Assembly: GCA_037367405.1 (NCBI GenBank)
Contig: JAZKJV010003368.1
Location: forward strand, 62,001-126,000
DNA: 64,000 bases
Origin: Ottelia alismoides
Taxonomy: Eukaryota > Streptophyta > Magnoliopsida > Alismatales > Hydrocharitaceae
Reading direction: 5' to 3'
Of this stretch, positions 47,572 to 59,800 are shown one piece after another. The number at the start of each line of letters is the position of its first letter. The stretch's first letter is position 1. A program made the translations under genes and the position numbers. Under the pieces are notes generated by a model. It was not told the DNA's origin and did not search any database. It saw nothing but the letters and a program-made list of their open reading frames with translations.

Positions 47572-47957
47572 CTGCTGTAGAAGGGATTGCAGCAGAGGTG
47601 ATGTAATTCCCTTTAAATTTTTTTGAAATTTTAATTTTAAAATCCAACCTTATAGATTGAATCTTATCTTAATGCTCCACATATCCTTCAAATTTCGTTT
47701 AAATCCGAGATTATTTGCTATTTTATCTTAATGGTTAAACATTCGGATTTTTTTTAAATGGAGTTTAAGTTGCTTAGATCTTGACCGAATGTTTGACCAT
47801 TAATATAAAATAGCAAATAATCTCAGATTTAAGCAAAATTTAGAGGATTAGTGGAGCATTAATATAATATCCAATCTATAAGGTTGGATTTTCAAATCAA
47901 AATCACAAAAAATTAAAGGGGATTACAACACCTCTGCTGCAATCCCCTCTACAGCAG
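47572..47957. mobile_element. Long-hairpin MITE
   Basis: 386 bp made of two inverted arms of about 190 bp that meet near 47765. Ends read CTGCTGTAGAAGGGATTGCA and, inverted, CTGCTGTAGAGGGGATTGCA. No convincing target duplication. No coding capacity; if transcribed it would fold into a long double-stranded RNA. Confidence 0.75.
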
Positions 47958-48019
47958 AGGTTCCTCTTCCTCCATTGAAGGTTTAATGAAATTACTCCAT
48001 AGGTACTTTCTTTCAAAAA

Positions 48020-48127
48020 CATATATTATATTATATACACGCACATGTTACACGTAACTTGGCCAATGTTGACCATATATTATATTATATACACACACAT
48101 GTTACACGTAGCTTGGCCAATATTAAC
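48020..48127. repeat. Two 54-bp tandem repeats
   Basis: Copies 48020-48073 and 48074-48127 share atgttacacgta and cttggccaat with four or so differences. They lie at the 3' side of the minus-strand LINE fragment and could be part of its tail region. Confidence 0.8.
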
Positions 48128-48870
48128 CACTGAACCGGAAAGATTTTTTCGAAAGAAAAAAGAGCCTCCCCATATAGGTGGCTGCCCAAAAACTTCATCT
48201 TTTTATTCACCAAAATATAGTACAAAGCGAGAAATCAACAAGAAAATTTTACAAGGACCATAACTCTCACCATAGCATCGTTCTCACCTGAAGATCACCC
48301 CATTTCTAGCCATCCAGATGGCCCAAATCATTGCAATTCAGCTCGCCCTCTCCTTCTCCGAACCGTTCCACTTTGTACCAATAGATTCCTAGAAACCAGA
48401 AACCCCATCTACTGCTATCATTGGGTTTCCAAACATGTCTCATGCATCCATCGAATTTCTTCATCTAAAAAATAAGTGATTCGCATCCTCGATATCCGCC
48501 TGACATCGATGACAAATAGGATCCACCGTCTGCATGAATCGTGCTAATCTTTCCCCAGTTAACAGTCTCCCCCTTCTAAATAACCATAAGAAAACTTTCA
48601 CGCAAACCGGCATTTTCCATTTCCACAACCTTCTGCAGTCCGCCACGCACCCCTCTGGGTCAAAGGTTGTGGAGCCTTTTAGCCCATCGAGAAGGTCCCA
48701 TCACACCAATACCAACAATCACGCTCAACCGTAGGCCCTTTCACGCTATCCAACTCTTCCAGCATCAACAACAGCTCATCTAAAACGTTGATCCGAAAGC
48801 TCACATCTAAACTGCGGCATAAAGGTTTGAACCGGAAAGATAAACAGTAAAAACTGCACCTCGCCTATCT
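48128..48870 (-). pseudogene. L1-type LINE 3' fragment, minus strand
   Basis: The zinc-binding RT-associated domain is readable at 48646-48461 (Cys-His-Arg-Cys-Gln and His-Leu-Phe-Phe). A Trp-Ala-Ile-Trp-Met-Ala-Arg-Asn motif follows in the next few hundred bases, as in the plus-strand LINE at 46690-46750. Stops interrupt it. It is too diverged from the other fragment to be a duplicate of it. Confidence 0.75.
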
Positions 48871-49260
48871 GGTCATACTTATTCGACGTTAGTTTTTGAC
48901 ATCACGCGTTTCTCTCAGTTTCAATCTTAAAACGTGACGATTACCAAATGTTAAAAACTAATCAATTACTTAAATAGTCTAATCCTTGTCATTAAGATGT
49001 TGGAACCATTTATCTGTATATATTTAGGTAGACAGTACTGATGGCTGAATACGTAGTTCTGCTTTCTGATTCTTATCGATTATTATCCTGGGAAAGGAAG
49101 ATAAGATGCACAGATGCATTTTTAAATAAGGTGTGAAGGAGTCGTTCGCATTTATGACGACAACTTTGAAATCTACATCGACCACAAGAGCTTGTTGGTA
49201 AAGTTTGTTACTCGTAATAAAACAATGTTACTATAGTAACAAAACAAGTGAAGAATAAAT
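48871..49260. other. Gene-free intergenic DNA
   Basis: I see no coding region, repeat boundary or RNA gene. Confidence 0.5.
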
Positions 49261-49591
49261 CACTACAAGAAAAATGAGTTATGGTCACAAAAATATGCCT
49301 ACCGATCTGGAGCTTGTGATGTGATCACGGAATTGACTCTGACCACAACACTTCGTGACATGCAGTCGTAGCTACAAGTCTCGTCGTCAGAGTTCTTTGG
49401 TCACGAATATGTCGTGGCCACTACAAGTAACCACAGAAGTTGTTGTGGCCACAATTTGAGATGAATGTTATCTTTATATCTTTGAAGGCTTTGGCCACGG
49501 AATTGTGGCTATGGAAACTAGTCACCTCAGAATTATCATTGCCACAAGTTTCCGGATCACATTCTGTGACCATTACTCTTTTTTTGTAGTG
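49261..49591. mobile_element. CACTA (En/Spm-type) mini-element
   Basis: 331 bp, ends CACTACAAGAAAAA and TTTTTTTGTAGTG. The flanking triplets are AAT and AAG, so the 3-bp duplication is imperfect. The interior has repeated ggccac and its complement in several places. It is non-autonomous. Confidence 0.78.
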
Positions 49592-50542
49592 AAGGTTCAT
49601 ATAATGGCTATTTTTTCCTAGACTATTTTTTCCTAGACTTATTCGTTACAATTTATATCAATCATTGCTAAAATCTAATAATGATTAGAAGAAATACTAA
49701 AAGAATAACTGTTGTCATATGATTCATTGCGAGGAATATAGAAACGAATATGATATCTATTGTGAATTTAAATAATGAAACAACGAATAATATTCAGTAT
49801 TTTGTAGTTAACTATGGAAGATACATCAACTAATATTAAAGTATTTAGTGGCTTTGGTCATTTTGCTGCAATGTCCAATTTGTAATGTCGCATGCTTAGG
49901 TTCTCGAACTATTGCCAAGGAAAGTTAACTCTGGCAAGATGTTGGACTCGAACTCAATTGAACCCGTTGATAATACAACCAAGTTTTCAAGTAATGTAAC
50001 CCTCACTCTTATAACTCACTTATGCACTTTGCGATGTGGGACTATGTTTTGAGGCTTTGCATTTTGTTGATGTGATTGTAGGCTGTAAACATAAGGTACG
50101 TGCATTATTATAAGTCGTGATACACTAAAGGTCAAAAATGTCGGTTCTTCAAATCTAATGATATAGATGTATTCTATCTTAAAAGCGAAATGAAGATGTC
50201 GAGTTAAAAACTATACGCAAAAGAAATCTAACGCAACGTGAAAAGAAAGTACAATACAACCATCTATGCGGCATTAGTTATTGAGATTTTTTTATTACAA
50301 AACTCTTACTGCATTATTGTAATAATGTAGACAAAATGCGCGTCGAATAAATAAAGAAATCATCCATTAGTTAGAAACGCAACAATACTGCGTCATATAC
50401 ATCTAGCTGGATTACAATGCTCTTTAGTTTGACGTATGATAATATGATGCTAACGAAATCGTTCAAAGAATAGATCTGTGTAGAACAGATGAGAGGTCCT
50501 TACCGTTGCACTGCTTGGATATCGCACCCCTTTTATTTAATG
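49592..50542. other. Gene-free intergenic DNA
   Basis: AT-rich. Nothing beyond short chance ORFs. Confidence 0.5.
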
Positions 50543-50821
50543 TTAAATATAAAAGATTGCCGTGAAATTCAACCAGAAAGAGCTAATGGCCGATTCCAGA
50601 GCTGGGACCTGACTGCAGGATCCTGTGCTCGGCCTCGCATTGAGGTGGCACAGGCAGCCGCCGCCGCCGCATGGAAAATGCCGGCACGATATCAGCTCCA
50701 GGAGGCGACGGACGCACCGCATTGCTGAGGATGCGATCTGGACGTCTTCATGGGACCAATAGAAGGAGCAGACAATGAAAGCCACCACCATAATCTTCGC
50801 TTCAAGTCGGAAAACCATCAA
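50543..50821 (-). CDS. Small cysteine-rich secreted-type ORF (uncertain)
   Basis: A 92-residue single-exon frame of unknown function. Residues 1-33 could be a signal sequence (Met-Val-Val-Ala-Phe-Ile-Val-Cys). After it come six cysteines at 36, 46, 51, 56, 58 and 69, spaced C-x9-C-x4-C-x4-C-x-C-x10-C, and a short tail without cysteine. The Pro-Cys-Gly...Cys-x-Cys core recalls plant knottin-type peptides such as albumin-1, but the first spacings do not fit that family, so I do not assign it. TTTATATAT lies on the minus strand about 50 bases upstream, a reasonable TATA box. A GC-rich stretch could create such an ORF by chance. Confidence 0.35.
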   Translation of the reverse strand: MMVFRLEAKIMVVAFIVCSFYWSHEDVQIASSAMRCVRRLLELISCRHFPCGGGGCLCHLNARPSTGSCSQVPALESAISSFWLNFTAIFYI

Positions 50822-50914
50822 GGAGACGTGGTGGTTGAAAGAATAAGAGGAGAGGGAGGGCCATCTGATATATAAATCCTAAGTGCGCACGTGGGGGAAA
50901 TTCACGGTTTCATA

Positions 50915-51124
50915 GGTTCGTTTGGTTGGTGGTGTATCCTGGGTTATCTTGGAGTAACTCGGTAAACCATCCCACAAACTTAGAGTAGGAATTCCATCAC
51001 AAATCAATGTGACATCACAGTACATTCCTTATTCCAACTCTTTATACCAACCTTCATAACCATCAAAACAACTATTATTCTCAGGAGATTATCCAGCCCA
51101 TCTTGACCCATTAACCAAACTACC
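50915..51124. mobile_element. Possible MITE with GTTTGGTT ends
   Basis: Ends GGTTCGTTTGGTTGG and, inverted, GGGTAGTTTGGTTAA, with further weak pairing inside (ctgggttatctt against gggctggataat). No target duplication recognised. Confidence 0.45.
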
Positions 51125-51639
51125 CCGTACTTTAATATGGTTGGTGGGCCGCCCTACATTAAATCTCATATACTGCTTTAAAAATAGGAGTTATCAAGTG
51201 CTGCAACTCGAGAACAGCATTGTGATTACCAGCAGACCTTAGTGTTGGCCGTGCATTGTACTATCCAAACATGGCGCCCCTCTTCTGTTTTCAGCAAAAC
51301 AATAAGTCTCGGATTTACTTACACGGATCCTCTGTTGTAATAGGAATTACTTCACAGCTGCTGTAATTTTATTTTGAGTAAATTACAAAAAAACCTTGAA
51401 TTATACACCTGATTACAATGTCACATCTTAACTTTAAAAAATAACAATGTGGTATTCGAACTTTCAAAATTGTCTCAATGTGATTTTTGACTACTGAAAT
51501 TTAAGGTTAAAATAACGAAATAATCAACTAAATTTCTATCATGGAAAGCCGATTCATCTTCTTGCATGATCGCCATAGAAGCCTCCTCATCCCAATTATC
51601 TTCGGATAAATCCTCATACAACGTGATCGTTGTATATGC
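51125..51639. other. Intergenic DNA
   Basis: No gene supported. The phrase gagtaaattacaaaaaaacc near 51375 is of a kind common at repeat borders, but no boundary can be set. Confidence 0.4.
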
Positions 51640-52620
51640 CTCTTTGTCACAATCATCTTCTTATAAATCCTTATACAACGTGATCATCATATAGGCCTTC
51701 TCATCCCAATTTCTTTTGAAAATCTTCATATTGATCGCTTGATGTTGCGGTATTAGTTTCTGCTGACTTCTTCTGGAACCTGCAGTCACATGCACAGTGT
51801 CCCTTTTCCCTACAAATAAAGCACCCCTCATTCTTTTTCTGCAAAGAATCATTTAGCATTTATGATTGGCCATCCTAGTGGATTGAAGCTCCTCTGCAGA
51901 TGTTTCTTCCTCTGAGGAGTTGCATCTTTTTGATGCGACTCCTGTGGCTTCCCTCGTTTATTCCCACTAAACAATGCTTTTTCTCCACCTTTCACTGATA
52001 GATCAAGCATTTACTTGGCTAAAGTATCTTGATTTTCTAAGAGACTTTTGAACTCTAATAAGGTGGGTTGAGTGGGACACCTGGAGACATCAATGACAAA
52101 TACACTGTATTTTGACCTCAAGCAATTGTTAATAATTCTCTGCATTCTTAGCTCACTAATTTCTGACTCCAGATTTAATTGAGAGATATCTCAGTAAAGT
52201 GGTGTACCTTTTGTGAAGTATTGAGTGATTGCCATTTCTCCTTGCTTGAGCATTATATGCTAATTCTCCTATAGTTGCAATCACACATCATTTTTATGTG
52301 AGAATAACATGATGAGTGCATCCCAAGCTTCTTTTGAAGTAGTTGATTCTCAAATGTTATCCATCAGATCATCCTCGATCACTGTCTTGAGCACAAACAT
52401 TGCCTTTCCAATCTCAATCTTCCATTTCTTCAAAGAATCATCATGTGACATCCTTGAGGACTTGAAGATAAAACTCCATGCATGTCTTCCAAGCTGTAAT
52501 TATGTATGTTGAACTTCTTAATGGAGTTTGTTGCGACAACAACATCTAGCATATCAATCAAATGATCTTTCCTAACTTCGTCAAAGAAAATTGGTCCCTG
52601 AACAAATCGATCTCACAATC
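51640..52620 (-). pseudogene. Copia-type gag relic, minus strand
   Basis: Translating the minus strand gives a decayed plant Copia Gag. A helical body lies between about 52600 and 51990, and a zinc knuckle Cys-x2-Cys-x4-His-x4-Cys at 51823-51782. Several stops and frame changes break it. The rest of that element is not seen. It is not closely related to the Gag at 38232-38870. Confidence 0.65.
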
Positions 52621-52924
52621 CCAGATCGTACGCTAGTTGCTCCCCTTAGAAGATTTCAAAGAACGACTCAATATGCAGACACACAACTCCCACTATTTTT
52701 AACGAACACAACTATACTTTCTTAGAGGACAAGCACAATTAAATTGTTTGATGGATGGATACTATTCCTAAGAAGATCTACCCTACTGACGTACATGAAA
52801 ATCAAGGAGGATCTTAGTGTCCGGTCATGCAGGGTCTACGGTACCCGACAAGTCGGGTCTGACAATCGTTGTATCAATCGCTCTCACAGCTCTCAGATAT
52901 CCTCAATCCACATGCATCAATATT
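52621..52924. other. Unassigned DNA next to the gag relic
   Basis: May be leader or LTR of the relic Copia element; no boundary can be proved. Confidence 0.35.
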
Positions 52925-53350
52925 TAACCCACACTAATGCTCAGTTAATGAATAATAGTGAGCTAAAATTTATTATACCCTACATAATGATATGTATAGT
53001 ATGCAAGCGTAGGGGTTGAACCACAAAGGAGCAATGGGAATAAATCACACAAATTGGTTAAAAAATATAATAAACGTTTTTGTGTTTTTAGGGATTTTTT
53101 ATTTTTTATGAGTTATTAATTAGTTAGTTTCTTTGGAATTTTTAATATATATATATATATTAGTTTATAATTTTTATTTCCTTTTATATTTTTTATATTT
53201 TTATTTTTTTGAAATATGTAATATGTATATAAGAGATATACATGTAATAGATATATATAAGATATAAATACATAATTAATAAAGAAAAAACCTCAAGTGT
53301 AGTCTTTTTTTATTTTTTAAGGATTTTTAAAATATATAGGGCATTTCTAA
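52925..53350 (-). repeat. LTR fragment, minus strand, related to 23263-24085
   Basis: Shares aaatttattata, a gtcgaac-like phrase (ggttgaacc here), cacacaaattgg and the T-rich end attttttaaggatttttaaa with 23263-24085, in the same order and orientation. The foldback element in the other copy is absent here, which gives an empty-site comparison. Confidence 0.6.
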
Positions 53351-53935
53351 TAGGGTTTTTATAAGTTGTGCCCCTCTATGATATTGTAATTTTAGTTATG
53401 CTCCTCCCTTTTTGGAAATATCAGTTGTGCACGTAACTTATTTCTCTGTTATCACATGTGACCTTCCATCTGATTGACTGTTAAAGTATTACAATAATCA
53501 TGGTTTATTCAAACCATGGTGTGGTTAAGAGGGGCATTTTGGTTAAAGGGAAATCTTAGAACCTCATATTAACCCTCCAGATTCATCTATCCTCTTCCTC
53601 TGTGTTTGATTCCTTGATTCCTGTACATGAATATTTAACTGACCTAGCTTTAATTTAGAACTTTGTCTTTGATTGATCTGATCTGAATCGAGGGAGGTAG
53701 ACAGGATATGAGCACAACAATATCGTGCTCCTTCATCGTCTCTTGGAGGATCAAGAGTACCTCCAGTAGGTCGGGGAGGAGGGGGAGGAAGGATGGGTTG
53801 TAGGGGCAATCCGGAGCGGAGGGGGTGGAGGAGGAGGTGCATGGTGGGTTGGGGAAGGGTTGGGCGGAGGGGGAGGTCCGGGGCAATGGGGGGAGCATGG
53901 GGTGGGATGAGGGGGAGGGCTAAAAGTTGAAAATA
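53351..53935. other. Intergenic DNA with a G-rich strand
   Basis: The part 53760-53930 is strongly purine-rich on the plus strand (ggaggaggggg type). A 92-codon minus-strand ORF (53842-53564) is proline-rich at its start and otherwise unrecognised; not called. Confidence 0.4.
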
Positions 53936-55517
53936 GAGCTTTATTCCCGATTAATTAGATGCATATTTCCACTTATATTGCATAATTAGTATTCATGCAT
54001 GTGTAAATAATATATGCATTTTAGCATTCATATTTTCATTAAATAAGGAGCTAAAAATCACTTGTACATATTCACATGTATATAACTAACTTCACCTATT
54101 TGTATATATGTTATACTAACCCCAAATCCAATAAAATTAACTCTATAGTGTATATATTACTAACACTAATAAATGAAAAATATCAGAAAAATACTAACTT
54201 GTAAAATTGACCAATAAAACCCAAATCTAAGTTTGAGACTATGAACCTTAAAATGCACATATCTCTCTCATACAATGTCCGATTTAGGTCTACTCACTTT
54301 TAAAGTAATATACATTCAGAGACCTTCAAAACAAGCCTAATTTCATTAAAATCAGAGATCGTATGTGAAACTTGGGTTTTGGGCCCCTATTGTATATTGT
54401 ACATAGTGACCTTTTTACCCTTTTATTTATATTTTTATTTTCTTAATTATTAAAAATAAAAAAATAGATTAAGTTGTAAACATTTCTTTCATATTTTCTC
54501 TATTTTTATTTTGATTTTTCTCGTATTTAAAAATGACAAAAAATACAAAAGACAAAAATGTTGTATTTTATACCTATAAGGTACCACCCAAAAATACACT
54601 TTTTACAGATGATTTCATTTGATTTTCGACCATTCACGAAAGTTGTAGATCTCGTCGAGACAAGCAACTTTTCTGTTGACCATTTTTTATTTAACCTCTT
54701 TTGTTATTTCTTTTTTATTTTTCTTTCATTTAATTTTTTAATTTTCTGGGAGTGACACGTGGCGGCTACTGGAGCCGCCACATGTCACCCCATTTTTTTA
54801 TTTTCGGATTTATTATTATTATTTTATAATTACTTTTATATATTGTTATTTTTAGTAGGCTACTTATTTTATTTATATCATGTTATATTTTTATTTTCTT
54901 TCTCTCTTCTCCCTTTTAGTTCTTCTCCCTCTACTTGCCCTCTACTCCAAGGTCACCAACTTCCCCTTCCCATCTTCCCCTCATCTTCCCATGTCACCAA
55001 CTTCCCATCTTCCCCTCATCTTCCACCACTCCTCCAACTTCCATCCCACTTCATTCCCAACTTCCTCATCCTATTTATTCCACTCGCCATCTACATTCAT
55101 CTTCATCCACCTTTCGATAGGAGAGGAGCGAGCCCTCCTTTGAGTTTCAAGTGACAGCTGCAGCTCCTTCTTGGTTGAGCAACAACCTCCTCGAGATTTT
55201 TCTCAGATGCGATCCGGCGATCTCTCGCCATAGTAGCCCCACTCGTGAGGCTGCCAAGCTTCGGACTTCTCACGCCAAGCTCTTGAGGCCACGATGGAGG
55301 CCGCACACTGCGGCTCCACCTTCGGCGACAACACAGGGCCAGGCCGCCGCCCTCTCCTAGACGCCATCACTCGCCCTCCTGTCTGCCTTCATCGGTCCAC
55401 GCACCCCTCTGCTGACTGGCGCTCTGCCTGCTCGCAACAGCCATGTCCCTGCAGCTACGCCCTTCACCGCGAAGCCGTAATTCCATCCCTGCTCGCCATC
55501 CTCAACATCGAGCCCGC
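53936..55517 (+). repeat. 5' part of an Athila-type LTR (D)
   Basis: Resembles the A and C LTRs: gcataattagtattcatgca near 53977, the U3-like phrase ttgggttttgggcccctatt near 54370, the G-box palindrome near 54752, then a CT-rich segment. The TGATGAAT start is missing. It is cut at 55517 where element C begins, so C inserted into D. Confidence 0.7.
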
Positions 55518-58500
55518 TGATGAATCTCGTATTCATCACGCTAAAATTGGTCATTTAGGCTATGTTCCCCATCATTCACTTGTAATTAATCATTAATAGA
55601 GCATTATTAGCATTCATACATGTGTAAATAATATCTGCATTTCATCATGCATAGTTGCTATAAAAATCCCAAGTGTAAATTAACCCAAAAAGCCGCTAAC
55701 TTCTCACATTTGTAAATAATTCATCCTAATTTCGATTGATCCAAAACTACCTCCATTGTGTAGATATTACTAAACTTATTAAATAAAAAATACAAAAAAA
55801 TAACTAAACCCAATAAGTGTCAAATAATCTTAAAGTCTAATTTCATATCAGACGCACTAAATGAGCATATCTCCCACATACAGTGTTCGATTTTGGTCTA
55901 CTCACTTTTAAAGTACTCCATTTTCAAATACCTTCAAAACAAGACCAATTTCATAAAATTTGGAGTTCATATGTGAAAGTTGGATTTTGGGCCTCTTTTA
56001 CGCATTTTGACTTTTTGCTATTTTTTATCTCAGCTTTTATGTACATAATTAACCCTTTTAATTTTATTTCTCCTTCATTTGTGTTCTTTGATGAAAGTTT
56101 TATTAAGCGACGTAAAAATCCAGATTAAAATCGAAATCAAAGAAACTGACCGAGTCCAAGTGTCCGTTGTGAGTCTGTCCAAATATTGTGTGTTTCTGAC
56201 TTCTATTTTATTCTCCCATTTTTGTATTTATTAAAAATCCAAAAAAAATTAGATTAGTGTGTAAATAATTTACTTGTATTTTATCATATTTTTTCTATAA
56301 TTTTTATCCTCTCTAATACTACCAAAAAATATAAAATCTCAAAAAACCGATTTTCTATACACATGGAGAACCACCAAAAATACCACTTCATAGAGATGAC
56401 CTCTTTTGCTCATGGTCCTTCATGAAAGTTGTAGATCTCGTCGAGTCGAACAACTTTCGTGAAGGAAGTTTTTCGATCCGAGGTCTTCTTCTATCTCTTT
56501 TTCCCTCTCCATGATCTGAAATTTTTTTAGTGCCACGTGGCAGCTCCAGGGCGTGCCACGTGGCTCCCCGCTTTTCCCTATCTCCCCAGCCGCACCCGGG
56601 TCACGTGCTGGGCACGTGACCCTGGTCATCTTATCCATCCAGCCGTTTCCAAACCCACCCTACCGACGTTCCTCCTCCTTCGTCCTCGTAACCGCCGCCA
56701 CCTCTTCGTAACGGTCGCCGCCACGCCGCTCCCCTTCTCCGGCCGTTACGAGAACTGGCCTCACCCTCGCTCCTATAAAACCCCAACCGTGGCCGGCCAT
56801 TGCACCCATCTGCCATTTTTGGAGAGAGGACCTCGACAACCTTGGTGACAGCAAGGTACAGACGATCTCCGACGAGATCCAGCCGCCTCCCTCACGTGCT
56901 GCCCTATGCTTCTAGGCTCTTCCCAGGTCCATTCATCACCATCCTTGCCCCGGTCGGAACCCACCCCCATCGCCGGCCTTGCACAGGCTGGAAAAACACC
57001 TCCCTCGATGTGCCACCGTTCCTTTAGTTGGGTTCTTGTTAATTGCAGGTACACGACGCACCCCCCTTCGATCGCCTACGACCAACGCCGCCCGAAGCTC
57101 CTGAACCCTCGACGAGCACCGCCTCCTCGCTCCGCCTCCTTCAAGGCTCGCGTGACGCCTCAGCTTCCTCCGCCATCGGCCACCGCTTCGCAGACCTCGG
57201 CGACGCCTCCTTCCCCACTGCGCCCTTCGCCGCTTGGCCGTGTGTCGGCCGAGCTCCACCGAGCCCCAGCAGCCACTCGCCACCGCCCCCGCATCGCGGC
57301 GGGACCTTCATCGCCATCGGCTTCGCCGCCCTCCGCCACGGCGAGGGCCCCTCTCGCCACCGCTGTCCGCCTCTTCCTCCACCGTGCAGCATACAACCGC
57401 CGTTAGATCGGGCCTTAAGCCCCTGATCCAACGGCCCAGGATCTGCCACGCCACCCCGCCCGAGCCTCAGCATCAGCCTCGAGGCTCGGGGCCCCCGAAG
57501 CTCCCACCACCAACCGAACCTACGCCTCGGGTCCGAACCTCAGGTTCGGTCGTCGAACCTCATGTTCGGATGCCCGAGCCTCCATAGACACGTGCAAGGC
57601 ACGTGCATTGGTGGGTAAATTGCGTAAAGGCCCCCGGTACTTTCTGAAATTGCAAAAACACCCCCGCCATGGGTAAATTACGTCCGGGCCCCTCTGAATT
57701 TTATTAATTACAGATAAGTACTCCCAGGGACCTCTTTACAAGAAACTTTATTTTATTTATATTTTAGTCCCTGAAACTTCATGTCATCATATCTTTTTCA
57801 TACGAACTCCGTTTTGAGCATATAATATGTCGTTTCGAAGCTAATTCTGTGCTCTATCACTTAGCATAGTTTGTGATCAGTGATCAGATCTGAGGGTGTT
57901 TATTATCAATAATTATTTGAGGATCATCATTGACTTTTGCAGGCTTGTTTTGACATACTTGTGCTTGAGAGTTGATTAATAAATTTTTGCAGGGGGTCGG
58001 ATAATGATTTTAAACTCTGGTGATCATTGATGGTTAATCTCATATTTAAGATTTCACAGGGGATTAATTTAGATCCATTCCTCTATGTTTATAGCCAACT
58101 ATTCGAGGAATTGATTCAAAAATATTTGGAGGCCTGATATCTCGCTTCAAATTATTCTGAGCTTATTAACATGAAGCATTGACTCAAATACATGTTGATC
58201 TGTGATTAATTTTGATGGATTTAATGATCATGTTATTGAAGAATTTAATACGTTCAAATTACAGATCCTGGGATTAATAGTTCTCTCAATTTATTTTCTT
58301 TGCATCACATTCGCATCTTCATCATTGCATTGTATATTTTATTTGCAACACATAAATTAATCGAGCATTTGTTAATTACTTGATTTAATTTAAAACCGTG
58401 CAACTAAAAATCTCCGTTCCCTGTGTTCGACCTTGGTACACTTACCAAGTAAAAATACTCCACAAAATTCAAAGCTTGTGGTATTTTGATCGACCGAAAT

Positions 58501-58553
58501 TCGCTTCCTATACTACAATTCCACATTTTTAAAGGTGAATTTCGTGCTCATCA
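55518..58553 (+). repeat. 5' LTR of element C
   Basis: 3036 bp, starts TGATGAATCTCG, ends CTCATCA. The beginning matches the 3' LTR at 63654 nearly base for base. Its layout follows LTR A: U3-like AT-rich part, G-box palindromes (56532-56568 and about 56589-56623), TATA box, GC-rich segment, AT-rich end. ORFs such as 56906-57406 and 57043-57426 are overlapping and low in complexity, so not called. Confidence 0.9.
56774..56780 (+). promoter_or_regulatory. TATA box of the element C LTR
   Basis: TATAAAA, in the same position relative to the G-box and GC-rich segments as in element A. Confidence 0.7.
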
Positions 58554-58555
58554 AA

Positions 58556-58575
58556 TGGCACCGTTGCCGGGGAAC
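58556..58575 (+). other. Primer-binding site of element C
   Basis: TGGCACCGTTGCCGGGGAAC, two bases (AA) after the LTR end; tRNA-Asp type as in A and B. Confidence 0.85.
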
Positions 58576-59800
58576 GACGAATTTTTAGGGTTTTAAGTCA
58601 TTTTTGTAATTAATTTTTATGAGATTAATTTTTGTGTCATTTTTTTCTTCTGCATTTTATTTTTCATTTCTCTCTTACTTCTTCTACTAACCGCAAATTC
58701 TCTCTTCGCAGACTACTGGAAGCCAAATTTTGGATATTAATCAAGGATCTGCAAGGAAGGAGATTTTAATTTTGTGAGAGAGAGTTAGTATAGATTTACT
58801 TTTTTGCATTATTCATAGGGTCCCTCTCTCCTTGTACCCTGTTAATTTGTAATATTCAGGACTGGACTCTCTGTGGCATGACGTAGAAGTTAGGAGCACA
58901 TACGCTAGATTAGAATTATTTGATTGTGCTCGTAATTTTTAGGCCACACTTCCACTAACTATACGCACGATAGATCGTTCAACATATGCAAATTTTTAAA
59001 TCAATTCTTCCCGCTAATAGAACTATCTGCTTATGGCGTCTTTCACCTGTGCATATCATTTAGTGTAATTTTTAAAATTCCTTGTCTTGCATCCCACATG
59101 AAGAACGTGAGGATTCACTGTAAGTTCTTCTCTTAAGCATGCATCATTGATTTACGTTTGCATCGGCTTTTTCGGTTTCCTTCCTCAAGTTTTACAACTT
59201 AGGAGTTAAAGGAATTGGGACTGTTCGTTAGACGTGAATTTCTGTGCTCACATAAACATCAGTGATAACCTAAATTTAACCGGGACTGCTAATCAAGGTG
59301 ATTGTAAATAAAATTGACCTAAAATTAACCTGTGTTTGGTGGAGAGAACCCCACTAATTGTTTGTAAGGACAAGATCGCACACCTTAGGACAAAGCCAAA
59401 ACTGAGAAATTTTACAAAGACTACTGTTTTTAAAAACAATTAGCTACTTTTCAGTGAGGGTCTCGGGTAGCCGTTTTACGGTCCGACTTCCCTTAGCAGA
59501 GTGGGTGGTTTAGAGGACATCATGGAAGGCTCCGTCCTCAAGTAACACGCGTAGCCATTTAAACGGTCCGTACCTACACATATACTGGCTGAGAGTAGGT
59601 GCAACTAGTTGTACGAACTCGGGACAGTCTTTGTGAAAATTTCGGTACCTAACAGCTCCGCTTAATTTGCAAGATTGTCTTGTCATTAAATTAAAATTGA
59701 AAAGATAAGCGGCTGAACCCTAACGTGCCTTCACCAGTGTTGAGTGGGTGAATCTACGTGTTTGTTTTGTGTTTTAATTGTGGGCGTCAAAGACCTTGCA
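58576..59800 (+). other. Untranslated leader of element C
   Basis: 1.2 kb, no gene. Its second half aligns in patches with the leaders of A and B. Near 59730 CTTCACC and GGTGAA can pair before gag, as in A. Confidence 0.65.

Noticed and set aside
50543..50821. Assigning the small ORF to the albumin-1 knottin family
   Set aside because: Only the Pro-Cys-Gly...Cys-x-Cys core fits; the spacing of the first cysteines does not, so it is left unnamed.
53564..53898. Proline-rich minus-strand ORFs
   Set aside because: Made by a purine-rich strand; two frames open together; no family resemblance beyond proline runs.
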